From assembly GCA_944320295.1 (NCBI GenBank), contig CALUGY010000014.1:1-43493 (forward strand): a stretch of 43,493 nucleotides of DNA, in the 5' to 3' direction. Position 1 is the stretch's first letter, and each line of letters opens with the position of its first letter. Shown here piece after piece: positions 33,235 through 41,394 of the stretch. The stretch is from an uncultured Bacteroides sp. Its GTDB lineage: Bacteria > Bacteroidota > Bacteroidia > Bacteroidales > Bacteroidaceae. The notes beneath the pieces are model-generated. The model did no database searches. It saw nothing but the letters and a program-made list of their open reading frames with translations, and was not told the origin of the DNA. The position numbers and the translations under genes are program-made.

Positions 33235-35037
33235 TCAGGCCTTGTTGGCGCGCTTGCGCTCCGTCTCGTCCAGGATGACCTTGCGCATGCGCATGGACTT
33301 GGGCGTGACCTCCACATACTCGTCGCCCTTGATGTATTCCAAGGCTTCCTCCAAGGAGAACTGCACGGGCGGGATGAGGCGTGCCTTCTCGTCCGAACCG
33401 CTGGCGCGCATGTTGGTCAGCTTCTTGCTCTTGGTGACGTTCACCACCAGGTCGTTGTCGTGCGAATGCTCGCCCACTACCTGTCCGGCATACACCTCTT
33501 CCTGCGGGAAGATGAAGAACCGGCCCCTGTCCTGCAACTTGTCTATGGCGTAGGCAAAGGCCGTGCCGCTCTCCATGGCTATCATGGAGCCGTTGGTGCG
33601 GCGTTCTATCTCGCCCTTGTATGGTTGGTATTCCTTGAACCGGTGTGCCATGATGGCCTCGCCCGCGCTGGCGGTCAGCACGTTGGTGCGCAGGCCGATG
33701 ATGCCGCGCGAGGGCATGTCGAACTCCAGGTTCACACGGTCGCCGCCGGCGGTCTCCATCTTGACCATCTCTCCCTTGCGGCGTGTCACCATGTCTATTA
33801 TCTTGCTGGCGTATTCTTCGGGCACGTTGACGGTCAGTTCCTCCACCGGCTCGCAGCGCATGCCGTCTATCTCCTTGTAGATGACCTGCGGCTGGCCCAC
33901 CTGCAACTCGTAGCCCTCGCGGCGCATGGTCTCGATGAGCACGGAGAGGTGCAGCACGCCACGGCCTGAGACTATCCACTTGCCGTCTTCCTCGCTCTTG
34001 GTGACGCGCAGGGCAAGGTTCTTGTCCAGCTCCTTCATCAGGCGGTCGTGTATGTGGCGCGAGGTGACATACTTGCCTTCACGGCCGAAGAAGGGCGAGT
34101 CGTTGATGGTGAAAAGCATGCTCATGGTCGGCTCGTCGATGGCGATGGGAGGCAGCGGTTCGGGGTTCTCGAAGTCGCAGACGGTGTCGCCTATCTCGAA
34201 GCCCTCGATGCCCACCAGCGCGCAGATGTCGCCGGACGATACTTCGGGCACCCGCACACGGCCCATGCCCTCGAAGGTATGCAGCTCCTTGATCTTTGTC
34301 TTGATGATGGAGCCGTCGCGCTTGGCCAGGGAGACGTTCATGCCCTCCCTCAGTGTGCCGCGGTGCACACGTCCCACGGCGATGCGGCCCGTGTAAGAGG
34401 AGTAGTCCAACGAAGTGACCAGCATCTGCGGAGTGCCCTCCAGTTGTTCGGGGGCGGGTATATGCTCAAGGATGCAATCCAACAGCGGGGTGATGTTGTC
34501 CGTCGGCTTCTGCCAGTCGGTGCTCATCCAGTTGTTCTTGGCAGAGCCGTAGATGACGGGGAAGTCGAGTTGCTCCTCGGTGGCATTGAGGCTGAACATC
34601 AGGTCGAACACCATCTCGTACACCTCCTCGGGGCGGCAGTTGGGCTTGTCCACCTTGTTGACCACCACGATGGGCTTCAAGCCGATTTGCAGGGCCTTTT
34701 GCAAGACGAAGCGCGTCTGCGGCATGGGGCCTTCGAAGGCGTCTACCAGAAGCAGGCAGCCGTCGGCCATGTTGAGCACGCGCTCCACCTCGCCGCCGAA
34801 GTCGCTGTGGCCCGGAGTGTCTATGATGTTTATCTTGGTTCCCTTGTAGTTGATAGAAACGTTCTTCGAGAGTATGGTGATGCCACGCTCGCGTTCCAAA
34901 TCGTTGTTGTCCAGCATGAGTTCACCGGTGCTCTGGTTGCTGCGGAAAAGGTTGCCCGCCAAGAGCATCTTGTCTACAAGCGTCGTCTTGCCATGGTCCA
35001 CGTGGGCTATGATGGCAATGTTTCTGATGTTTTGCAT
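33235..35037 (-). CDS. typA: Ribosome-associated GTPase TypA/BipA
   Basis: This 600-aa translational GTPase shows the P-loop AHVDHGKTTLVDKML, DTPGHSDFGGEVERVL and NKVDK. The EF-G-like domains II and III and the BipA-specific C-terminal domain follow (RMRKVILDETERKR at the end). It aids ribosome assembly and stress or cold adaptation. The start ATG follows a TATCTTTG -7 element. Length and motif order match the family with no anomaly. Confidence 0.97.
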   Translation of the reverse strand: MQNIRNIAIIAHVDHGKTTLVDKMLLAGNLFRSNQSTGELMLDNNDLERERGITILSKNVSINYKGTKINIIDTPGHSDFGGEVERVLNMADGCLLLVDAFEGPMPQTRFVLQKALQIGLKPIVVVNKVDKPNCRPEEVYEMVFDLMFSLNATEEQLDFPVIYGSAKNNWMSTDWQKPTDNITPLLDCILEHIPAPEQLEGTPQMLVTSLDYSSYTGRIAVGRVHRGTLREGMNVSLAKRDGSIIKTKIKELHTFEGMGRVRVPEVSSGDICALVGIEGFEIGDTVCDFENPEPLPPIAIDEPTMSMLFTINDSPFFGREGKYVTSRHIHDRLMKELDKNLALRVTKSEEDGKWIVSGRGVLHLSVLIETMRREGYELQVGQPQVIYKEIDGMRCEPVEELTVNVPEEYASKIIDMVTRRKGEMVKMETAGGDRVNLEFDMPSRGIIGLRTNVLTASAGEAIMAHRFKEYQPYKGEIERRTNGSMIAMESGTAFAYAIDKLQDRGRFFIFPQEEVYAGQVVGEHSHDNDLVVNVTKSKKLTNMRASGSDEKARLIPPVQFSLEEALEYIKGDEYVEVTPKSMRMRKVILDETERKRANKA

Positions 35038-35062
35038 ACGTAATACCTATTATTTCGGGGTG

Positions 35063-35070
35063 CAAAGATA
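35063..35070 (-). promoter_or_regulatory. -7 element of typA
   Basis: On the minus strand TATCTTTG lies about 26 bases before the typA ATG. The -33 is weak. Confidence 0.6.
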
Positions 35071-35147
35071 GTGCAAAAATCGCGATAATAAGTCATTCAT
35101 TAGCAAAAAGCAACAGAGACGGCGGACGTACCCGGCGCCTCCTCCCG

Positions 35148-37472
35148 CTACATGCGGCTCCGCTGTTCCTGTCCGGCCCCGGTGCCACGATACTTGCTCT
35201 TGGCCGCGTTGAACTTGTAGCGCAACGTCAGCCGGACGCGGCGGCGCGACTCCTGGTCGAACACCATCAGGCGGTTTCCGTTGTACATGGAGCCCATGGC
35301 TTGTGCCGAGTTAAAAAGGTCGGTACCCTGGAGTTGCAGGCTGAGCCGTTCGTTGAAGAATGTCTTGGAGAGCGACACGTCAGCACACCAGGCTGCTTCG
35401 TACAGGCGGGCGTTCTCGTTCTCACCCCGCGTGTCGGCACGGAAGTCCACGTCGAGCAGGAAGCCGGCAGGCAGGCGGAAGTGGTTGTTCAGCGAGAAGC
35501 TGCCTATGGGGGAGTTGAAGTTCTCCGTCCCGGCAGGCGTGCCCACCAGGAACCATTGCTGCAAGCACATGGCGGTGAACTGCGGCGTCCAGATGCCGAT
35601 GGTGGGCGAGAGCGACAGCGTGAGGTAGAGGTTGTCGAGGGCACGCGTGTTGACTATGGTCAGCAGCGAGACGGCGGGATTGTCCTCCGAATACTGGACG
35701 CAGGTCTGGAGGAAGCCGTCCTTGAGGTGGGTATACCCTGCATTGAAGTAGACCCACTTGTAAGATCCGCCGAGCGACAGGCGGTGCAAGATGGAGGGCT
35801 GCAGGAGCGGGTTGCCGCTCTCGTAGGTATAACGGTTGGCATAGGTGACGCTGCTGCGCAGCATATAATACGACGGGCGGATAATCTTGGAGGAATAGGC
35901 CAGCTGCCATTGCGTCTTGCCCACCGGAAGGGACAGCGAGAGTGTGGGGAACACGTTGTCGTACGTGCGGCTCTGCGCGTCCACCAACACTCCTGCCTCG
36001 TAGTAGTCGGATGCCATGTGCTCGTAGCGCACACCCGCCTGCGCCTGCAAGTTGCCGAAGCTACGCGCGTATTCGGCAAAGACGGCCACGGCGTTCTCGC
36101 GGATGTCGCTGTCGGCGTCTTTCAGGATGCCCTCGGCGTTGGCGTAGCGGTTCAAGCGGCTGGAGTAGGTGTACTCCCCGCCAAAGGAGAAGTTGCCGCC
36201 CCAAAGCGGATGGCTCACCACCAGCTTGGCGGCGTAGAGGCGGCTCTCGGACAGGTCGAGGCTGTTGACGGGTTGCTCCACCTTGTTGCCGGCGGCGTCT
36301 GTCACGGCCTCCAGCATGTTCTGCCGCGTGTAGTTGTCGCTCCACAGGCCGTCGGCGTTGAAGTCTATGTTCCAGTCGCCGGCCCGTCCGTTATAGTAGG
36401 CGTTGAGCGCGTGCGAGGTGCTCTGTCCCCACATGGTGCCTTGGCTCACGCTCTCCTCGTAGAGCGCGTCGTCTTGGTAGATCGACGTGGGCAAGGGCAG
36501 GATGTTCCACGCGTCCAGCGGCTCGCGGTCGTAGTCGTAGCGGGCGCCCATGTAGTGGTTCTCGCCAAGCTGGTAGTTGAGCGACAGCATGCCCGACAGG
36601 GTTTGGCTGTGATACTTGGTGCTTAGGTCGGACACCTGTCGCCACGTCTTGTCGAGGTGCGTTTCCTGCACCAGCCCTTTGTTGTCCTCGCCACGCGAGT
36701 CTGCTCCGAAGAGCATCCCGCCAAGGTCGAAGCCGCCTTTGCGGTAGTTGAAGTTGAACTGGTCGAGCGTGGACCAGGCGTAGCGGTAGTTGGTGCTGAA
36801 GCGGTTGTTGAAGCCGAAGCCCTCGCCCTGTGCTTTCTTAGTGAAAATGCGCACCACGGCGGCCACCGAGGCATCGTAACGCGCACCGGGGTTGCGCACC
36901 ACCTCGACGGACTTGATGTTGTCCGACTCCAGCTGGTCGAGCTCCGAGGGGTCGCGCATCTTGCGGCCGTTGATGTACACTTCGGCCACGCCGCTGCCGA
37001 ACACGTTCACCTCGCCCTCTTCGGCGGACAGGCCGGGGATTTTATCCAGCAGGTCGTTGCCCGTGCCGGCCTTCTCCAGCACGCTGCCCTGCACGGTGGT
37101 CACCACGGCATCGCCCTTCACACGCATCCGGGGCAGGTCGGCCTTCACCACCACCTCGCCCAGCATCTGCGCGTCCGGCGCAAGCCGCAGCGTGCCCACC
37201 GATGTACCCTCGCCACACTCCCGATACAGCGTGGCGTATCCTATGGACGACACGCGCAGCAACCGTCCCCGCCCGTCGGCTTGCAGGGAGAATGCGCCGT
37301 CTTCGCCGCTCACAGTCCCCGTCACGAAGGCCGAATCGGGCAGCGAAAGCAACACCACATTGGCGTAGGCCAGCGGCCCGCCGTTTTCGTCCGTAAGCTT
37401 TCCGGTCAGGGTTTGCGCTTCCGACAAAACGAAAGCTGAAAGAGCGAATATTGTAAGAAAAATCCGTTTCAT
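35148..37472 (-). CDS. TonB-plug outer-membrane beta-barrel family protein
   Basis: This 774-aa protein has a signal peptide (MKRIFLTIFALSAFVLSEAQ) and a carboxypeptidase-regulatory-like domain (about 22-105: TLTGKLTDENGGPLAYANVV). A plug-like domain follows with LEKAGTGNDLLDKIPGLS and VYINGRKM, then a beta-barrel. It is of the OMP_b-brl_3 type rather than a SusC. No SusD partner or regulator is adjacent, so it is a stand-alone outer-membrane protein. The ligand is unknown. The upstream gap carries array A7 and a weak -7 variant (TACTTTTA) on its strand. Confidence 0.88.
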   Translation of the reverse strand: MKRIFLTIFALSAFVLSEAQTLTGKLTDENGGPLAYANVVLLSLPDSAFVTGTVSGEDGAFSLQADGRGRLLRVSSIGYATLYRECGEGTSVGTLRLAPDAQMLGEVVVKADLPRMRVKGDAVVTTVQGSVLEKAGTGNDLLDKIPGLSAEEGEVNVFGSGVAEVYINGRKMRDPSELDQLESDNIKSVEVVRNPGARYDASVAAVVRIFTKKAQGEGFGFNNRFSTNYRYAWSTLDQFNFNYRKGGFDLGGMLFGADSRGEDNKGLVQETHLDKTWRQVSDLSTKYHSQTLSGMLSLNYQLGENHYMGARYDYDREPLDAWNILPLPTSIYQDDALYEESVSQGTMWGQSTSHALNAYYNGRAGDWNIDFNADGLWSDNYTRQNMLEAVTDAAGNKVEQPVNSLDLSESRLYAAKLVVSHPLWGGNFSFGGEYTYSSRLNRYANAEGILKDADSDIRENAVAVFAEYARSFGNLQAQAGVRYEHMASDYYEAGVLVDAQSRTYDNVFPTLSLSLPVGKTQWQLAYSSKIIRPSYYMLRSSVTYANRYTYESGNPLLQPSILHRLSLGGSYKWVYFNAGYTHLKDGFLQTCVQYSEDNPAVSLLTIVNTRALDNLYLTLSLSPTIGIWTPQFTAMCLQQWFLVGTPAGTENFNSPIGSFSLNNHFRLPAGFLLDVDFRADTRGENENARLYEAAWCADVSLSKTFFNERLSLQLQGTDLFNSAQAMGSMYNGNRLMVFDQESRRRVRLTLRYKFNAAKSKYRGTGAGQEQRSRM

Positions 37473-37595
37473 ATTAAACTAATGCTTCTATTTGTTTCGT
37501 AAACGGCCGTAAAAGTAAGCAAATAAAACGAAAGGGCAATAAAAAGACAGATTAATTCCACACCCCGTTTTCCGGGGACGGACAGGCGTTTTCCG

Positions 37596-37675
37596 CGCAA
37601 CGTGTTGCGCGTTTACTCCGAACATGTTGCGGTCGTGCTCGCAACGCGTTGCGTCCGCGCTCGGAACACGTTGCG
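37596..37675. repeat. Palindrome array A7 (22-bp period), divergent gap
   Basis: Cores start at 37598 (CAACGTGTTG), 37620 (GAACATGTTG), 37642 (CAACGCGTTG) and 37664 (GAACACGTTG), each 22 bases apart. It lies between the divergent TonB-family and ogt genes and ends 53 bases before the ogt -7. Confidence 0.92.
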
Positions 37676-37726
37676 GACAAACGCGCAAAATACCGCCCGA
37701 AAAAGGACGTTTTGTCCGGAAAAAAC

Positions 37727-37734
37727 TACCTTTG
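37727..37734 (+). promoter_or_regulatory. -7 element of ogt
   Basis: TACCTTTG fits TAnnTTTG, 21 bases before the ATG at 37756. It shows that a longer open frame beginning at 37624 inside the array is not the gene start. Confidence 0.6.
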
Positions 37735-37755
37735 CACAAGCCAACAAACTTGCCT

Positions 37756-38280
37756 ATGTTGTACACATCCGTTTATCCTTCCCCGTTGGGAAGCCTGACC
37801 CTCGCCGCCGACGGCGACGCGCTCACAGGCGTGTGGTTCGAGGGGCAGAAGTACTTTGCCTCCACCCTGCACGGCATCCACGCGGAAGCCGACCTGCCCT
37901 TGTTCCGGCAATGCCGCGAGTGGCTCGACCGTTACTTCGCGGGCCGCAATCCGGGTGCCACACCGCCCGTCCGCCTGCACGGCACCCCGTTCCGCATGGC
38001 CGTGTGGGACATCCTGAAGCACATCCCCTACGGGGAGACCGTGACCTACGGCGACATCGCCCGCCAAATGGCCCGGCTGGCGGGCAAGCCGCACATGTCC
38101 GCACAGGCCGTGGGAGGCGCGGTGGGGCACAACCCCGTGAGCATCTTCGTGCCCTGCCACCGCGTGGTGGGCACCAATGGCAGCCTGACGGGTTACGCCG
38201 GGGGACTGGATATCAAGGAACGACTGCTGCGGCTGGAAGGAGTGGACATGACGCGGCTGCACAGGCCGGAACAACCGTGA
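37756..38280 (+). CDS. ogt: Methylated-DNA--protein-cysteine S-methyltransferase
   Basis: This 174-aa protein repairs O6-methylguanine by transferring the alkyl group to its own cysteine. The active site IFVPCHRVVGTNGSLTGYAG is intact, and the helix-turn-helix segment TYGDIARQMARLAG is present. The N-terminal extension that an earlier ATG would add is encoded by repeat-array sequence and is rejected. It is divergent from the TonB-family gene and followed by rpsO, which has its own promoter. Confidence 0.95.
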   Translation: MLYTSVYPSPLGSLTLAADGDALTGVWFEGQKYFASTLHGIHAEADLPLFRQCREWLDRYFAGRNPGATPPVRLHGTPFRMAVWDILKHIPYGETVTYGDIARQMARLAGKPHMSAQAVGGAVGHNPVSIFVPCHRVVGTNGSLTGYAGGLDIKERLLRLEGVDMTRLHRPEQP

Positions 38281-38389
38281 AACGGACAGGCACGGCAAAG
38301 GGAACGCCGCACAAGGCCCGGCGAAAGCAACCACACGCCCCTTTCCGACAAAAAACATCCGCCCGGCGCACATTTTCCGATGAAACACA

Positions 38390-38419
38390 TTGCCATATGG
38401 AAAACAATGCCTAACTTTG
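38390..38419 (+). promoter_or_regulatory. Promoter of rpsO
   Basis: TTGC (38390-38393) and TAACTTTG (38412-38419) are 18 bases apart. The leader is about 36 bases. The rest of the 38281-38462 gap shows nothing else. Confidence 0.6.
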
Positions 38420-38462
38420 CGCCCTCGAAAGAGATATCTTTAAACAATTAATTCAACACATT

Positions 38463-38732
38463 ATGTATTTAGACGCTGTTAAAAAGCAAGAAATCTTCGG
38501 CAAGTACGGAAAGTCCAACTCTGATACTGGATCGGCAGAATCGCAGATAGCTTTGTTCTCCTACCGTATTGCCCATCTGACTGAGCACCTGAAGCTCAAC
38601 AGAAAAGATTATACTACTGAAAGGGCCTTGACCAAGCTGGTAGGAAAACGCCGCGCGCTGTTGGACTACCTGAAGGAGCGCGACATCGAGCGCTACCGTA
38701 GCATCGTGAAGGCACTTGGCCTGCGTAAGTAA
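38463..38732 (+). CDS. rpsO: 30S ribosomal protein S15
   Basis: This 89-aa protein has the typical S15 sequence, including KSNSDTGSAESQIALFSYRI and LKLNRKDYTTERALTKLVGK. It binds the 16S rRNA central domain and is a small-subunit assembly protein. Length matches the family. A terminator follows 28 bases after the stop. Confidence 0.98.
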   Translation: MYLDAVKKQEIFGKYGKSNSDTGSAESQIALFSYRIAHLTEHLKLNRKDYTTERALTKLVGKRRALLDYLKERDIERYRSIVKALGLRK

Positions 38733-38760
38733 CCGCGCGTTGCTTGCAGAGAAAAATTAA

Positions 38761-38797
38761 GCGGGAGAAGCTTGCAGAAAGCTCCTCCCGCTTTTTT
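38761..38797 (+). terminator. Terminator of rpsO
   Basis: The stem GCGGGAG / CTCCCGC extends inward with AGCTT / AAGCT and is followed by TTTTTT. It lies between convergent rpsO and the BamA-like gene. On the minus strand TTAATTTTT follows, so it may serve both. Confidence 0.85.
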
Positions 38798-38831
38798 ATA
38801 CCCTTGCCTGCCCGTCGGAAATACGGACGGC

Positions 38832-40043
38832 TCAGAATGCCTCCGTCATGTTGAAGTAAAACAGGGTCTGGTCGTTCACGGTGTTCTTGCCCAGGTCGAG
38901 GCGTACGTTCATGCGCGGCTGCACCTCGATGCGCAGTCCCACGCCATAATTGGGCAACACGCCCTCTATCTTGGCCGGATTCGGACCCATGAAGCCACAA
39001 CCGGCCCACGCCACGAAACCCAGATGGTTGATGATACGCTGCAACCACGTCTCCTTGTCGGTATTGAACATGTGGCGGTACTCGGCCATCACCAAGTGCG
39101 CCGACTTGTCGCGGTACTGCCCCATGTAGTAACCGCGCAGGTCAAAAGGAGTGCCCGCCAAAGAGTACTGGGTCAGGGGGATATCACTTCCGAACACGTT
39201 CTTGGACTGCGCCGTCCATGCCAGCACACGCCTCTTGCCCACCTGTTTATACTGGCGGTAGTCCAGTTCCAAGCGGTAAAAGTCCTTTTGGCTGCCGAAT
39301 ATCTTGTGGTACATCATCCCCCGGAAGTCCAGATACACACCCTTGTAGGCATTGGCCGGAACGTCCCGGCTGTCATAGGTCAAAAGAAAGCCTAAACCGG
39401 CGTTGAAGTTCTTATAACCGTGCGCGCCCCCTCCAGCTGCCTGGTACGAGGGTTCCTCCACCAAATGCTTGCCGGGAGAGGTAAAGTGGTCATACAATAT
39501 ATCCACCTGCGGTCCGGCAAAGAAGTTGCTATTGCCCAAGCGGAACAAAAACCACGGATTGATTTGCACGCCGCTGTAACGGTACTGGCTGGTGGAGTCG
39601 CTACGCACGTAGTCCTTGTTGGTGGAGTAGCCGATGCCATAGAAGTTCTCCACCGTGTTCTTGTAGCTGAACTTCCCGAAGATGCGGAAACGGTCGTGCT
39701 TGAAAAACAGTTGCGGTTTGGAAAAGATGTTGATGCCCCCGTCGAACATGAAGGCCAATGCCATAGGCACCACCGAACGCGGCAACACGGTATCTTGCGG
39801 GGCAAGGCTGAACGTCATCAAGGCGCTCCCCCCTACCAACAGGCCGAAGTCGGGCGAATAACTCGGCCCGCCCAATATGTTGTAGTGAAAGTTACGATCG
39901 GCCGCTTTCTGCTTGCGGGCCGCCTTTGCAGCTGCGGCTTCAGTTTGGGCATCGCCCATAGTGATGGAGTCAGCCGCTTCTTGGGCATACGACACGTACA
40001 CCGTCATGACAGCCAGCAGCATGCTTAGGATAAATTTCTTCAT
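38832..40043 (-). CDS. BamA/TamA-like outer-membrane barrel protein
   Basis: This 403-aa protein has a signal peptide (MKKFILSMLLAVMTVYVSYA) and a short Ala/Lys-rich linker. A C-terminal 16-strand-type barrel (surface-antigen D15 family) follows, with SRDVPANAYKGVYLDFRG, GTPFDLRGYYMGQYRDKSAH and a terminal phenylalanine. No POTRA domains are visible, so it is the barrel-only form. Its function is unknown. The start ATG follows a TTCCTTTG -7 variant. Confidence 0.85.
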   Translation of the reverse strand: MKKFILSMLLAVMTVYVSYAQEAADSITMGDAQTEAAAAKAARKQKAADRNFHYNILGGPSYSPDFGLLVGGSALMTFSLAPQDTVLPRSVVPMALAFMFDGGINIFSKPQLFFKHDRFRIFGKFSYKNTVENFYGIGYSTNKDYVRSDSTSQYRYSGVQINPWFLFRLGNSNFFAGPQVDILYDHFTSPGKHLVEEPSYQAAGGGAHGYKNFNAGLGFLLTYDSRDVPANAYKGVYLDFRGMMYHKIFGSQKDFYRLELDYRQYKQVGKRRVLAWTAQSKNVFGSDIPLTQYSLAGTPFDLRGYYMGQYRDKSAHLVMAEYRHMFNTDKETWLQRIINHLGFVAWAGCGFMGPNPAKIEGVLPNYGVGLRIEVQPRMNVRLDLGKNTVNDQTLFYFNMTEAF

Positions 40044-40243
40044 GTCATCGGAATATCTTTTGCAAAGGAAGCCTTTTTTTCGGGATCAAGCAGACTGTAA
40101 GGCAGAAATATTTGTTAAACGAAGAAAGAATAAAAAGAAGAAAAACACGCACCTCCCCACACACTCCCCACAGCTTAACTCCCAACTTAGCCACAAGCCC
40201 CTATGCATTACAATTGAAGTGTTTTGAGGCTGCTAAGAATAAT

Positions 40244-40281
40244 AAAGGAAGAGAGCTACAAAAATGTAGCTCTCTTCCTTT
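40244..40281 (-). terminator. Strong terminator behind the tRNA 3' fragment
   Basis: A perfect 17-base stem AAAGGAAGAGAGCTACA / TGTAGCTCTCTTCCTTT with a 4-base loop is immediately downstream (minus strand) of the tRNA-like fragment and is followed on that strand by TATTATT. It looks like the original tRNA terminator. The 40044-40243 stretch before it holds nothing else I recognise. Confidence 0.75.
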
Positions 40282-40285
40282 CAAG

Positions 40286-40306
40286 TGGTGCCACCAGGAA
40301 TCGAAC
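40286..40306 (-). mobile_element. tRNA 3'-end fragment, probable attachment site
   Basis: On the minus strand GTTCGATTCCTGGTGGCACCA reads as the T-loop, the 3' half of the T-stem (CCTGG) and the 3' acceptor strand of a tRNA. The 5' side of the T-stem is replaced by an unrelated sequence that cannot pair. This is the usual footprint left at the far end of an element that integrated into the 3' end of a tRNA gene. The amino-acid identity cannot be told from the fragment. Confidence 0.7.
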
Positions 40307-40483
40307 TATTGATTCAAATGGCTGAATATCTTTGATTTATCTTTCTGCAAGTAGCATAATCTCCCGCTATTGCTCCACCGGAAGCTTGCTGTATTTTGCA
40401 TAAGTTTGCGTGGAGGTTTCCTGCTGCAAAGATAGTCTTTTTATCATCAAAGTCATGCGAACCACCATAGACATTTTTTTCCT

Positions 40484-41174
40484 TTATTCTATAATTTGCC
40501 AATATTCATGCTTCCTACCTCCCATACGTTTCAACAAGCCAAGTTCTTGAAGCCGGGAAAGATTGTATTTTACACCATCTTCTGTAATATTAGAAAGGTT
40601 CTCGCTTATCTCCTTTCGGGTTATACTTTTGGATGTTCCTTTAAGAATAACAGTATTGCCTACTGCTGTTCCGTTAGCTTTTGGGTCGTATTTTGGTCGC
40701 TTTGGCTTGTTGCCCTTTTCGGATATTCAAGCTTAAAAATGTCCATATACCAGAAGCATCATAGCGGAATTCAGGTATGGAGAAGCCATCATTCTTATAC
40801 ATTCAATACCACGTTCCCATGCCTCAATCTCACCCGCGCGGAAGAACATATTGGCAATATTAGGAGTGTAAGGCTGCCTTCCGTGTGAAGAGAACAATGT
40901 ATCCACAGTCCAGCCATCGGGCAATATGCCTGCATCGATAATCTTCGGTTTGTTCTTGTACATACGAATTTGTATGGGTGAATTGCTTGTATTCTTTGTT
41001 AATGCAGGCATTCAATAACGCCTCACGCAAAGCTTCACGCAGCGGGTGCAATATCCCTATCCGTTGGATACCTTCATCTGTAATGACGGCTTTCATGTAT
41101 TTGGTACACAACAAATCCATCAACTTCACAATTTGCTGGAACAAACTACTCTGCACTTCTTCCTGATTTATCAT
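40484..41174 (-). pseudogene. Frameshifted AlbA_2/Schlafen-type ATP-binding protein
   Basis: Three reading frames together give the C-terminal half of a Divergent-AAA/AlbA_2 protein. The first has SLFQQIVKLMDLLCTKYMKA and EALREALLNACINKEY. The second has PIQIRMYKNKPKIIDAGILP and NIANMFFRAGEIEAWERGIE. The third has FSIPEFRYDASGIWTFLSLN followed by a winged helix (SITRKEISENLSNITEDGVK) ending at TAA 40484-40486. At least two frameshifts are needed, and the N-terminal AlbA_2 domain is absent. An intact protein would be about 450-480 aa. It is a decayed member of the island. Confidence 0.8.
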
Positions 41175-41362
41175 TTTATCAATTATCAGTTTTGTAAATT
41201 TTAAAGTTTTGACCCTCAGGCTTTGTTTTCAAAAATTTGCCCAAATGTTATGAATAGATAATCCCCTCCATTTTTAACATGTAATTCAAATGGTTTTTGA
41301 GTATATAAATTAGCTTTTTGAGAAAAAATCACAAAAATCATAGATATATGAACTAAATTTTC

Positions 41363-41370
41363 TATCTTTG
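41363..41370 (+). promoter_or_regulatory. -7 element of the ATPase cassette
   Basis: TATCTTTG lies 24 bases before the ATPase ATG. No clear -33 was seen. The 41175-41362 gap is AT-rich with nothing else recognised. Confidence 0.6.
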
Positions 41371-41394
41371 TAGGGGAAAAATGACAAATGAACT

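Noticed and set aside
37624-37755. Longer ogt start inside array A7
   Set aside because: The extension is translated repeat sequence and lies upstream of the TACCTTTG promoter element. The family starts at MLYTSVYPSPLGSL.
40314-40502. 62-aa minus-strand open frame next to the attachment site
   Set aside because: It spans a promoter-like element and the junction, with no recognisable family. A peptide in another frame (TQTYAKYSKLPVEQ) hints at a recombinase tail but is too short to call.
40496-40888. 130-aa plus-strand open frame
   Set aside because: It is antisense to the AlbA_2 pseudogene, whose peptides match a known family. The plus-strand peptide matches nothing I recognise.
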